Assembly (NCBI GenBank): GCA_015232315.1 | Contig: JADFZZ010000006.1 | Span: forward strand, 30,600-94,599 | DNA length: 64,000 bases | From: SAR324 cluster bacterium | Lineage (GTDB): Bacteria; SAR324; NAC60-12 | Direction of reading: 5' to 3' | Shown: positions 49,033-57,166 of the stretch, in pieces | Numbering within the stretch: the first letter of the stretch is position 1 | Layout of the letters: every line of letters begins with the position of its first letter | The notes under the pieces: model-generated | What the model saw: the letters and a program-made list of their open reading frames with translations, nothing else | What the model was told of the DNA's origin: nothing | Database searches by the model: none | Made by a program: the position numbers and the translations under genes

Positions 49033-51568
49033 TAAACATTTTTATTATTGTATTTGTCTATTTATTTTTTTTCTAAATTATAAAATTACTTTTGCTGTTG
49101 TTACAAAATTAGGTGAATTTGCAGTAAGCTCAGACATTCACTTTGAACCCCTCCAATATCCATCCTTTGATTATTTATTTTCAGAGAATCCAACTCTCAC
49201 TGATCCATATACGTTTTCTGTACCAGAAATTCATCTTTTTGACCAAGCTTCATTATTGTATCATAAAGGCTTTATACAGTTACGGGAAAATAAACTATTT
49301 TCTGCCGAAAATTTATTTGATCAAATAATAAATTCCTACCAGGAAAGTGATACATATTTACCCTCATTATTCTGGAAAGCCTATATTAAGATAAATAATA
49401 AATCTGAACAAGAAGCTGGAAAATATCTGAAATTGATAATTCAATCACCCAAACGAACTGAATATTTTTATGAAAGTGCGTATGTCCTTGTCATGATAAA
49501 AATTCGACAAGGGGTATATAATGATGCTATTGAGATTTTAGATAATTATTTAAAGGTAATAAAAGAAAATAAGAAACTGTCTATACGATTAATGAAATTA
49601 AAAATATATTGTCTGATACATTTGCAACGATGGGATGAAATAAAATTCCTGATTCAGAATATTCAGAATAATGATCGATCAATTCAAAGTTACTTACAAC
49701 TCATCGCCATAAATTATAAATTAAAAAACTATCCAGAACTATATCAATTAATAGATCAATGTTTGTCAAAATTTCATAATGACAGAACTATTGACACAAT
49801 TCTGTTAATTGGTATTTGGACTGCTCTGAAGGAAGAAAACAAAGAAATTGCTGAAAAATTTTTATGGATCATGAAAAATAGAGGAAACAAAACGGATAGT
49901 TTTAGGAAAATTCAAATAATTCATTTACTTCAAAATCATGATTTACAAAATGCATTGAACCTGTGGAATCAAATTACAATTACAAATATTAAGCAGGAAT
50001 CATTGCAACTAGTATATAGATATATGTTACAAACAGAAAAATATGATCAAATCCTGAAATCAAATTTTGATAGTATATATTGGAAAACATGGTGGGATGA
50101 AAAAAAACTCATTGATGGAATAGCTTATCAAAAAACAACAAATACTCAAAAATCTGTAGAGATATATAAAGGCCTTGTTGATTCAAATCAAACTTCGAGT
50201 TCAATTAAAGAACAAGGAATGTTTTTGTTAATCAAATCATTCATTATTTTAAAAGATTTCAAACAGGCAGAATTATATTTAATTCAAATTATACAAAAAT
50301 ATCCATCATCCCTCAATATAGGTGAATACTATTTTTGGTATGGAATTGTCTTATATGAAATTGGTGAACACACTCATGCTTTGATGGCATTGAAACAAAA
50401 TAATTTGGATTCAGAGATAGGAATCAATAGTACTGTAGCAATAGCTGAGTGGTATTATTTAAACCAGGACTGGGATCAAGCAACCCACTATTATGAACTA
50501 ATTATTGAAAAATATTCGGGTAGTGATTATTCTCAGTTAGCTAAATTTAAATTAGCTAATATATTATATTTAACTCAAAATTATAATGAGGCAGAAGTTG
50601 TAATAAATGAGCTTGTTAGTAAGTCCGACAATAAAATAGCTTTTGATATTAATTTGTTACATGTCAAAATTCTGTCAAATCTAAATCGAATAGATCATGC
50701 AATAGAGTTGTTGGAAAATGAATTCAAACAAAATAGATTCAATAATCTTATAATTAGAGAATATTTTGATTTATTAGAAAAACAAAAAAAATATCAGAGA
50801 ATTATTTCTTTTTCTCAAATAATGGAAAATAAACAATCAAGTGACATAGATCTATCATTTTTGTATATGAAAAAAGCAGATGCGTTATTAGCATTAAATA
50901 AAAAACAGGAAGCATCAGTTTTTTATGAGAAATTTTTAAATAATGCAGGAAGAGATCAGCGAGGCATTCATTATCGGGTTATAAAATTAAAATATGATTT
51001 ATTAGAATATTTTGAATTTGAAAGGCAAGCAAAAGCCTTTATTCAAAATGATGTTGCAGATGAGTGGATGATCAAAGTTTTAGAATTGTTAACAAAGTAT
51101 TATTCCGAAATAAAGGATTCGACACAGAAATTGCTATATATGGAAAGTTTGGCAAAAAACTATGAAAAAATTTTGAAAAACGGAATTGATAGTAAACAAC
51201 AAGTTATAATCATGGTTAAAATAGGCAGGATCAATAACGAAATGAAAAAATATAGTATGGCTGAAATTTGGCTCAAGCAAGCCTTTGATTTAGCTAATCT
51301 ATATTTTGATAAATGGAAAATATTTGATCAATTAGGGATTGCGGAATACGGTCAACAAAAATATTATGAGGCATCAACTAATTTTTTAAAAATATTGTAT
51401 TTGGACAAAACTATTCAAAATCAAAAAAAAAATGAGTTAATAGAAAAAATTCAAGTGTGTTTAAAAAATGATAATTTATTGATGGAATCAAAAGCTTTAT
51501 TTCAAAAATATTCTAGAGAATATGATCATGCTTCAGATACGCAAAATGACACGTTAATGGATTTATAG
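49025..51568 (+). CDS. Exported tetratricopeptide-repeat protein
   Basis: 847 residues, with a typical signal peptide (FYYCICLFIFFLNYKITFA), no lipobox Cys directly after it, then many TPR-like helix pairs to the end (for example LREYFDLLEKQKKYQRII, WSTEIWLKQA-like repeats and YGIVLYEIGEHTHALMALKQNN). It is probably periplasmic and a scaffold; I cannot assign a process. The start lies inside the 3' end of mnmH. Codon use is among the most AT-rich in the window. It is followed by a parS-like site and cmk. Confidence 0.75.
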   Translation: MNNKHFYYCICLFIFFLNYKITFAVVTKLGEFAVSSDIHFEPLQYPSFDYLFSENPTLTDPYTFSVPEIHLFDQASLLYHKGFIQLRENKLFSAENLFDQIINSYQESDTYLPSLFWKAYIKINNKSEQEAGKYLKLIIQSPKRTEYFYESAYVLVMIKIRQGVYNDAIEILDNYLKVIKENKKLSIRLMKLKIYCLIHLQRWDEIKFLIQNIQNNDRSIQSYLQLIAINYKLKNYPELYQLIDQCLSKFHNDRTIDTILLIGIWTALKEENKEIAEKFLWIMKNRGNKTDSFRKIQIIHLLQNHDLQNALNLWNQITITNIKQESLQLVYRYMLQTEKYDQILKSNFDSIYWKTWWDEKKLIDGIAYQKTTNTQKSVEIYKGLVDSNQTSSSIKEQGMFLLIKSFIILKDFKQAELYLIQIIQKYPSSLNIGEYYFWYGIVLYEIGEHTHALMALKQNNLDSEIGINSTVAIAEWYYLNQDWDQATHYYELIIEKYSGSDYSQLAKFKLANILYLTQNYNEAEVVINELVSKSDNKIAFDINLLHVKILSNLNRIDHAIELLENEFKQNRFNNLIIREYFDLLEKQKKYQRIISFSQIMENKQSSDIDLSFLYMKKADALLALNKKQEASVFYEKFLNNAGRDQRGIHYRVIKLKYDLLEYFEFERQAKAFIQNDVADEWMIKVLELLTKYYSEIKDSTQKLLYMESLAKNYEKILKNGIDSKQQVIIMVKIGRINNEMKKYSMAEIWLKQAFDLANLYFDKWKIFDQLGIAEYGQQKYYEASTNFLKILYLDKTIQNQKKNELIEKIQVCLKNDNLLMESKALFQKYSREYDHASDTQNDTLMDL

Positions 51569-51583
51569 AAAGTCCATTGGATT

Positions 51584-51599
51584 TGTTTCACGTGAAACG
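51584..51599. promoter_or_regulatory. parS-like centromere site
   Basis: TGTTTCACGTGAAACG matches 15 of 16 bases of the bacterial parS consensus (TGTTTCACGTGAAACA); GTTTCACGTGAAAC at 51585-51598 is a perfect 14-bp palindrome. ParB binds such sites and loads condensin near the origin. It lies in the 39-base gap before cmk, 8 bases from its start codon. Confidence 0.88.
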
Positions 51600-51607
51600 G
51601 GATTAAT

Positions 51608-52297
51608 ATGAAATTTATTGTAGTGGCAATTGATGGACCAACTGGTGTTGGAAAAAGTACAATTACAAAACTGTTGGCTAAGAACAAACAATTAATGTAT
51701 GTCGATACTGGAGCAATGTATCGTTGTTTAGCCTGGAAATGGGAGCAATACGGTTGTTTGGAAGAAATAAATATTTTAGATAAAATTGCCAATGAAACAG
51801 TTATTGAATTTCAGGACTCAGGAGAAATTTTCTGTGATGGAGAGAATGTAACTGAAACAATAAGGTCTGAAAAAATTTCAGCACTTGCATCAAAAATTAG
51901 TCAATTTTTACAAATTCGTTCTTCGATGAAGAATCAGCAACGACGTTTGGTTCATAACATGAGGAATCATTCACAGTTTAATGGCGCTGTATTGGAAGGA
52001 CGCGATATTGGAACTGTTGTATTTCCAGATGCGGATGTTAAATTTTTTGTTGATGCAGATGCCTCAGTCAGGGCAAAAAGAAGATATGATCAATTGTCCC
52101 AAAAAGGAATTAATGCAAATTTTCAGGAAATACTGGATGCCTTGCAATTGAGAGATAAACAGGATGTATCACGAGAATTTGCACCATTAACCAAAGCAAA
52201 TGATGCCATTGTTATTGATACCACGCATTTATCAATTGATGAAGTTATACACCAAATGATGTTTCATATTGATAAATTATCACTGATAAAATCATGA
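51608..52297 (+). CDS. cmk: Cytidylate kinase
   Basis: 229 residues. P-loop AIDGPTGVGKSTITK, then YVDTGAMYRCLAW (the CMP-binding region), LEGRDIGTVVFPDADVKFFVDA and RAKRRYDQL of the lid. It phosphorylates CMP and dCMP to diphosphates. A parS-like site occupies its leader. rpsA, its usual partner downstream, is absent; a HAD gene follows after 73 bases. Confidence 0.95.
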   Translation: MKFIVVAIDGPTGVGKSTITKLLAKNKQLMYVDTGAMYRCLAWKWEQYGCLEEINILDKIANETVIEFQDSGEIFCDGENVTETIRSEKISALASKISQFLQIRSSMKNQQRRLVHNMRNHSQFNGAVLEGRDIGTVVFPDADVKFFVDADASVRAKRRYDQLSQKGINANFQEILDALQLRDKQDVSREFAPLTKANDAIVIDTTHLSIDEVIHQMMFHIDKLSLIKS

Positions 52298-52370
52298 GTG
52301 CTTTCTAACAGATAAATGAACTAAATATTTATAAATCTGGTTATTTGTAAAAATCTATTATTGTCAACTG

Positions 52371-53069
52371 ATGATCAACTGGAATAATTTTGATAGTTAT
52401 ATTTTTGATCTGGATGACACGTTAATCAACACAACTCAAGCAGTACAATCAGGATGGGAGTATGCCTTAAATAAGCATTCATTTAGAAATGATCTTTCAC
52501 AAGAAAAAAAAATTAATTTGCTGAAAAAATTAATCAAATTTTTTGGATCATCTTCAGACAATGAATATTGGCATGCTTTTATCTTTGAACTTTCAAAAAC
52601 ATCCATTCGATATCCCAATCCGATAGCTACTGCTTTATGTGAAACATATCGGCAGGGATATTGGCAAGAATTGAAGGTTTCCTCACAAATTTTATCATTC
52701 CTCCAGTTTCTTTCCCTCAAAAAAAAACCATTGATACTAGTAACTAATGGTTGCCTTTCGTTTCAGATCAAAAAACTTCAGCATACAGGACTATCGACAT
52801 ATTTTGAGAACAGTGTGTTTTGTTCATCACAATATCAACCAGATCACCAAAAACCGTCTCCACATATGCTAATTCAGGTAAAAATGAAATATTGTGTGCA
52901 AAAATCAATTTTTATTGGTAATGCTAATTCAGATATTATTGCGGGTAATTTAGCTGGTATGGATACTGTGCTGATTTCTGAGAATACGCAGGAACAGGAC
53001 TTAAAATTGATGGAACCGACATATACACTTTGCTGGAATGAAATCTTGATGAGTATGAAGGATAAATGA
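52371..53069 (+). CDS. HAD-family hydrolase
   Basis: 232 residues. Motif I FDLDDTLIN carries the nucleophile Asp and acid Asp, motif II LILVTNG, motif III around HQKPSPHML, motif IV FIGNANSDIIAGNLAG. In motif IV the first acid is Asn (GNANSD instead of GDxxxD), so one metal ligand differs. Layout and size match the YjjG/pyrimidine-nucleotidase-type haloacid dehalogenase proteins, substrate unknown. Its stop overlaps the next start (ATGA). Confidence 0.83.
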   Translation: MINWNNFDSYIFDLDDTLINTTQAVQSGWEYALNKHSFRNDLSQEKKINLLKKLIKFFGSSSDNEYWHAFIFELSKTSIRYPNPIATALCETYRQGYWQELKVSSQILSFLQFLSLKKKPLILVTNGCLSFQIKKLQHTGLSTYFENSVFCSSQYQPDHQKPSPHMLIQVKMKYCVQKSIFIGNANSDIIAGNLAGMDTVLISENTQEQDLKLMEPTYTLCWNEILMSMKDK

Positions 53070-53275
53070 ATACTAAACCATTTTTTAAGTTTGGGTATAT
53101 AATTCCTATATCTGTTTATAAATGGATTCCTGTCCTTATACTTGAGCAATTTACAGATCAGTGCTGTCATTGTCAGGGGTCTGGTAAACATCCAAAATAT
53201 ATGTGCAACGAGCAGAAATGTACTTATTGTGGTGGAATTGGAAGAGTAAAAACAATGGTTCAGGAGGACTTGTGA
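53066..53275 (+). CDS. Small DnaJ-type zinc-finger protein
   Basis: 69 residues, starting inside the HAD stop codon (ATGA) and ending one base into the next start. The C-terminal half has CCHCQGSGKH and CTYCGGIGRV, two CxxCxGxG units as in the DnaJ cysteine-rich domain, which together can bind zinc. The N-terminal half has no family. Perfect coupling on both sides argues that it is a real gene. The function is unknown; adaptor or protein-binding roles are typical of the motif. Confidence 0.75.
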   Translation: MNTKPFFKFGYIIPISVYKWIPVLILEQFTDQCCHCQGSGKHPKYMCNEQKCTYCGGIGRVKTMVQEDL

Positions 53276-54054
53276 TGAAAACTGAACAACTAAAAACTAT
53301 TCTGGAACAGCATCAACTATGGGTTTCATCGCAAGGAAAGCAAGGAATCCAAGCAAAAATGCAGCATGTAAAGATACCTAAAACTGATTTGCATGGGAAA
53401 ATTTTGGACCAGATCTATTTTGAATATGCAGATCTTTGGAAATCAAATTTGAACAATACGAGTTTAATCTCGGCGCATTTGGAAGAAGCCTTTTTAGAAA
53501 GATCACATTTGGAAGGAGGGATACTTAAATATGCCTTTTTAGAAAATGCAAATTTATGGGGTGCTGATTTAAGATCTGCTAACCTGGAAGGTGCCCGACT
53601 GGAAAGGTGTCATCTTGAGAGTGCAAATTTAAATAAAACAATTTTTATCAAGGCTCGGATGATAGAAACATTTTTAACAGATGCATATCTTGTGGATGCT
53701 AATCTTGAGGGCGCAAATTTAGAGGAGGCTGGTCTAGTTGGTACTAATTTGATGAAAGCCAACTTTAAAGATACTATTTTAAGAGAAGCAAATTTAAGAA
53801 ATGCAAATGCGCAATTTGCGTGTTTTGAAAATGCAAATTTGGAGAGATCAAATCTGGCACATACCCTTATGCAATTTGCTAATTTAAAAGGAGTAAATTT
53901 TAATATGGCACATTTAATAAATACCAATTTTGCAAGTGCCAATCTTGAAGAAACCAATTTAAATCAAGCCTATATTGAAAATTGTTTCTACAATGAACAG
54001 ACTCAATTTCCAAAAGGCTTTATTCCAATGCATTATAGTTTTTTACAAATCTGA
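53275..54054 (+). CDS. Pentapeptide-repeat protein
   Basis: 259 residues from the ATG at 53275 (GGAGG upstream). After an opening of about 45 residues (LEQHQLWVSSQGKQGIQA, a known start for such proteins), more than 20 A(D/N)LxX-type pentapeptides follow (ANLWGADLRSANLEGARLE, ANLEGANLEEAGLVGTNL), predicting a right-handed quadrilateral beta helix. Some members mimic DNA and bind gyrase, but most have no known role. It is coupled to the zinc-finger gene. A 288-base gap with only short frames follows. Confidence 0.92.
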   Translation: MKTEQLKTILEQHQLWVSSQGKQGIQAKMQHVKIPKTDLHGKILDQIYFEYADLWKSNLNNTSLISAHLEEAFLERSHLEGGILKYAFLENANLWGADLRSANLEGARLERCHLESANLNKTIFIKARMIETFLTDAYLVDANLEGANLEEAGLVGTNLMKANFKDTILREANLRNANAQFACFENANLERSNLAHTLMQFANLKGVNFNMAHLINTNFASANLEETNLNQAYIENCFYNEQTQFPKGFIPMHYSFLQI

Positions 54055-54342
54055 TAATGACTATATCATCTCGAGTGAGCATAAATCCCCATCTTTTGTT
54101 CAAACCAAGCAGAAATCAAACCGGAAAATAATCCCTTAAAGTTTTTACTGATAATATTTCTTTTTGCTTCCAAGTGATCAGTTCTGTGAAATTGGGATCC
54201 AGGAAGTGCTATGAAGATTTAGTTTCAAGTACGGAAAAACTCGGAGAACCAATTTTCATTAGCGAATAATTCACGATTCTTGGAAATCTACCGATAAAGT
54301 CTTCATAAATAATCACATAAAAATATACAGGGTAACGTTCAG

Positions 54343-54930
54343 ATGAATAGATCTATATATTTTAAAATGATGTTTGTGATTGAAGTATGTTTATTGACAC
54401 CATCTGTTTGGGCTGGAGATATCATGCTGGAATTGGGTGTCAATTATGCGTCACCTCCAACAGGAAGTTTTCTTGATGAGCAGGTCGTCACAGGTGTGGA
54501 TTATGTCTCTGGTCTAAGGCTTGCAACAAAATACACCTTTGAAAATGGATTGATGTTTGGCCGCGAAGCCCTAAGTACAGTTTATCAAGTCAAGTATGAT
54601 GGTGCCGATTACTACCTTATCATTGTTCCAGGCAATTTTACATTAGGATGGGCATGGGGTGAGGACGTCAAATACATGCTGGAAGCGGGATTGCATGAAA
54701 CTGCGACCGTTGCAATGCGGTCGAGATTATCTCCGAGAAATACTGATCATGTGCAATTAGTGGATAGTAACTGGTTTGGGGTTGCAATTGACTGGGGGGG
54801 AAGTGAGTTATTGGGGGTGATATTTACCATTCGCAACATGAGTCTGGGAATCAAAGATATTTATCATACAGGGTATGATCTGAACACCAATGAATTCAAT
54901 TTTGGACTTGGAGGACGAGTTAGATGGTGA
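54343..54930 (+). CDS. Outer-membrane beta-barrel-like protein
   Basis: 195 residues. A signal peptide (MMFVIEVCLLTPSVWA) is followed by alternating short strands ending in FNFGLGGRVRW, with a terminal aromatic residue as in outer-membrane barrels. No family name can be given. It overlaps the next gene by 7 bases, so the two form a unit. Just upstream (54334-54342) is half of the palindrome seen near recA. Confidence 0.65.
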   Translation: MNRSIYFKMMFVIEVCLLTPSVWAGDIMLELGVNYASPPTGSFLDEQVVTGVDYVSGLRLATKYTFENGLMFGREALSTVYQVKYDGADYYLIIVPGNFTLGWAWGEDVKYMLEAGLHETATVAMRSRLSPRNTDHVQLVDSNWFGVAIDWGGSELLGVIFTIRNMSLGIKDIYHTGYDLNTNEFNFGLGGRVRW

Positions 54931-56456
54931 TTTATAAATTTAATCTAGGATTGATTGGTAGATTGTTTGTTTTTTTGTGCTTGTTGGCTGGATGCAATGA
55001 AACTGATTGTGCGGATGTTTGTAATCAATTTATAGGAACAAAAACTTCTAATAGTCATTTTAAGAGTTTGTCAGGAATAGATATTCCGAATCCACAACGT
55101 GGTTTTTATCATCATACAGAGACGCATTCGAATCAGTATCAACTGTTGAAGATTGAAGATTTGCTGGCATATCGGCAGGAGGAGAATATCACATTGATTA
55201 TGAGGGTTTTTTATATGGAGGATTTTGTGAATTCAGACATCACTCAAACCTATCTTGACTCAATACAAGCAGATTTTAATACAATTAGGGATGCGGCAAT
55301 GCATGTGATTGTGAGGTTTGCTTATACAGACGAATTGAATAACGATCGTTTACCGCCTTTTGGAGATGCTACTAAGTCAAGAGTATTGAGTCATATCGAT
55401 CAGTTGGCATCTGTCTTACAACAAAATAGTGATGTCATAGCCTTGATTCAGTCTGGATTTATTGGTGTTTATGGTGAATGGTATTATACAGATCATTTTG
55501 TAACAAACCCTGAAAAACCGGATAATGTAAAAAGTACAGATTACGCAGATAGGAGTGATGTGGTGTCCGCATTGCTGTCTGTTATTCCTGAAAATCGAAT
55601 GATTCAGATTCGGACACCAAAAAATAAACAGAAAATATTGGAGGCAGAAGGGGGGAGGGCTGATGCGATTGTATCTACGGATTATTACAATGGATCGCGG
55701 ATTGCCAGAATTGGTCATCATAATGATTGCTTTCTGGCAGACGAAACTGATGGAGGCACTTATGATAGTATTAATAGCGATAAAACATATCTTGCTCAGG
55801 AAACTGTCGCATTGCCAATGGGGGGCGAAACTTGTAGGGATACACGTTATGCCTCATTGAGGTCGTTATGTCCTGTAGCTCTAAAAGAATTGGCTCGGTT
55901 CCACTGGTCATTTCTGAATGTCGATTATAAGAAAGCTGTACTTGAAAGCTGGGATCGTTTGGTGCCTCCACATAATTGTCTGGATGAGGTTAAGCAAAAA
56001 TTGGGTTATCGGTTTGTTTATAAAGACTCAGAGATAGATGCAATGGCATCTCCTGGAAGTCAGATACTGGTTAATATTTTATTAAAAAATGAAGGTTGGG
56101 CTGCTCCCTTCAATCCACGATTTGTTGAGTTACTGCTACGAAATATTTCGTCAGGGGAATTGTATGGGGTGCGGTTGCAAGATGATCCCCGTATGTGGTT
56201 TGGTCAGTCAGATTTTGCAATTGAACAGACAGTGTGTCTTCCTTCAAATATTTCTGAGGGTGAATATGAGTTGTTGTTGAGTTTGCCTGATCCAGAAACA
56301 GATTTATATTCCAGGCCGGAATATGCCATACGATTGGCAAATGAAAATATGTGGGAAGATATAACCGGATTCAATAAGCTTCCACCAACAATTACTGTTT
56401 TAAATTCAATGGAGTCGGTAGCTTGCGAAAGTGAGTTGGTGTTAGATTCAAGATGA
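54924..56456 (+). CDS. DUF4874/DUF4832 lipoprotein
   Basis: 510 residues. A signal peptide with lipobox (LCLLAGC, Cys near residue 24) marks it as a lipoprotein. NPQRGFYHHTETHS near 55 opens the DUF4874 domain; SGFIGVYGEWYYTDHF and FHWSFLNVDYKKAVLESW are typical of the DUF4874/DUF4832 TIM-barrel-like proteins, whose substrate is not known but which are thought to act on polysaccharides. A beta-sandwich-like tail (about 365-500) ends it. It is less AT-rich than the genes to its left. It overlaps the outer-membrane gene, so a surface complex is possible. Confidence 0.82.
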   Translation: MVIYKFNLGLIGRLFVFLCLLAGCNETDCADVCNQFIGTKTSNSHFKSLSGIDIPNPQRGFYHHTETHSNQYQLLKIEDLLAYRQEENITLIMRVFYMEDFVNSDITQTYLDSIQADFNTIRDAAMHVIVRFAYTDELNNDRLPPFGDATKSRVLSHIDQLASVLQQNSDVIALIQSGFIGVYGEWYYTDHFVTNPEKPDNVKSTDYADRSDVVSALLSVIPENRMIQIRTPKNKQKILEAEGGRADAIVSTDYYNGSRIARIGHHNDCFLADETDGGTYDSINSDKTYLAQETVALPMGGETCRDTRYASLRSLCPVALKELARFHWSFLNVDYKKAVLESWDRLVPPHNCLDEVKQKLGYRFVYKDSEIDAMASPGSQILVNILLKNEGWAAPFNPRFVELLLRNISSGELYGVRLQDDPRMWFGQSDFAIEQTVCLPSNISEGEYELLLSLPDPETDLYSRPEYAIRLANENMWEDITGFNKLPPTITVLNSMESVACESELVLDSR

Positions 56457-56464
56457 TATGTTTA

Positions 56465-56480
56465 TTCTGAATGTTCAGAA
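56465..56480. promoter_or_regulatory. Second copy of the recA-type palindrome
   Basis: TTCTGAATGTTCAGAA differs from the recA-proximal core by one central base; the 7-base arms are perfect inverted repeats. It lies 8 bases after the lipoprotein stop and 126 bases before xseB. It could be a regulatory operator for xseB or, less likely, a weak terminator. Confidence 0.35.
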
Positions 56481-56605
56481 AAATGATGAAGCATGACGGT
56501 CACAGGATAGGTGGCAGACAATCATCAGTAACACAAAAAACATATTGATTTCAAGGCTGAGTGGTGTTAGTAATGATTCGCTTACATGTTTAATAGAAAG
56601 GTTCA

Positions 56606-56836
56606 ATGAAGAAAAAAATTTCATTTGAAGCAAGTCTGCAACAGTTAGAACTGATTGTGACAAAACTTGAGGAAGGTAGTCTGGATCTTGAAGAATCCAT
56701 GAATGCTTTTGAGGAAGGCATAAAACTGAGTAGAACTTGTCAGCAATTTCTTGAAAAAGCAGAAAAGCGTATTGAAATTATTATGAAAAGTGAGAAGGGT
56801 GATTACGAGCAAATTGAGTTTGAACTCGAAAATTAA
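56606..56836 (+). CDS. xseB: Exodeoxyribonuclease VII small subunit
   Basis: 76 residues. The family core SFEASLQQLELIVTKLEEGSLDLEESMNAFEEGIKL is unmistakable. XseB forms the regulatory part of the exonuclease that degrades single-stranded DNA. xseA and ispA, its common neighbours, are not next to it, so xseB is an orphan here. A possible palindromic operator lies upstream at 56465. Confidence 0.92.
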   Translation: MKKKISFEASLQQLELIVTKLEEGSLDLEESMNAFEEGIKLSRTCQQFLEKAEKRIEIIMKSEKGDYEQIEFELEN

Positions 56837-57166
56837 TGTGTCCTGAAACGGGATGCATGATGAAACAATAATAACATCAAAAATTAGCTCTTTCTGGTTA
56901 CTCTTGAAGTCATAGATTGTAACCGTGGCAAAAAGTTATTTAACATCGCAGACTGTGAATACAGATTCAACCCGTCCAGTGGCCATCCATATTGAAAATC
57001 CACAGACAGAAGTATTGGAACAGAAGGCTAATTAAAAAAACACTTAATTTATCGAAGTGTGAGCTCTGGAAGTATTCCTGCACGTTAGTTCTGTTTTTGC
57101 AAACGACAATTTAATGTTCAGCACGGAGGCATAAGAAAGGGCATTCATTAAATGATAGGGAGATGA
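56837..57166. other. 330-base gap without a supported gene
   Basis: The gap between xseB and the RNase E/G gene holds a 36-codon GTG-started frame (56925-57035) without a ribosome site and no family likeness. No tRNA, hairpin with T-run or repeat was recognised. It probably holds the promoter and leader of the ribonuclease gene; such leaders can be long because RNase E controls its own message. Confidence 0.5.

Noticed and set aside
54055..54342. Possible broken gene or RNA gene after the pentapeptide gene
   Set aside because: Only frames under 30 codons, no tRNA-like fold or repeat; treated as plain intergenic DNA.
56925..57035. A 36-codon GTG-started frame in the gap before the RNase E/G gene
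   Set aside because: No ribosome site, no family likeness and length expected by chance.
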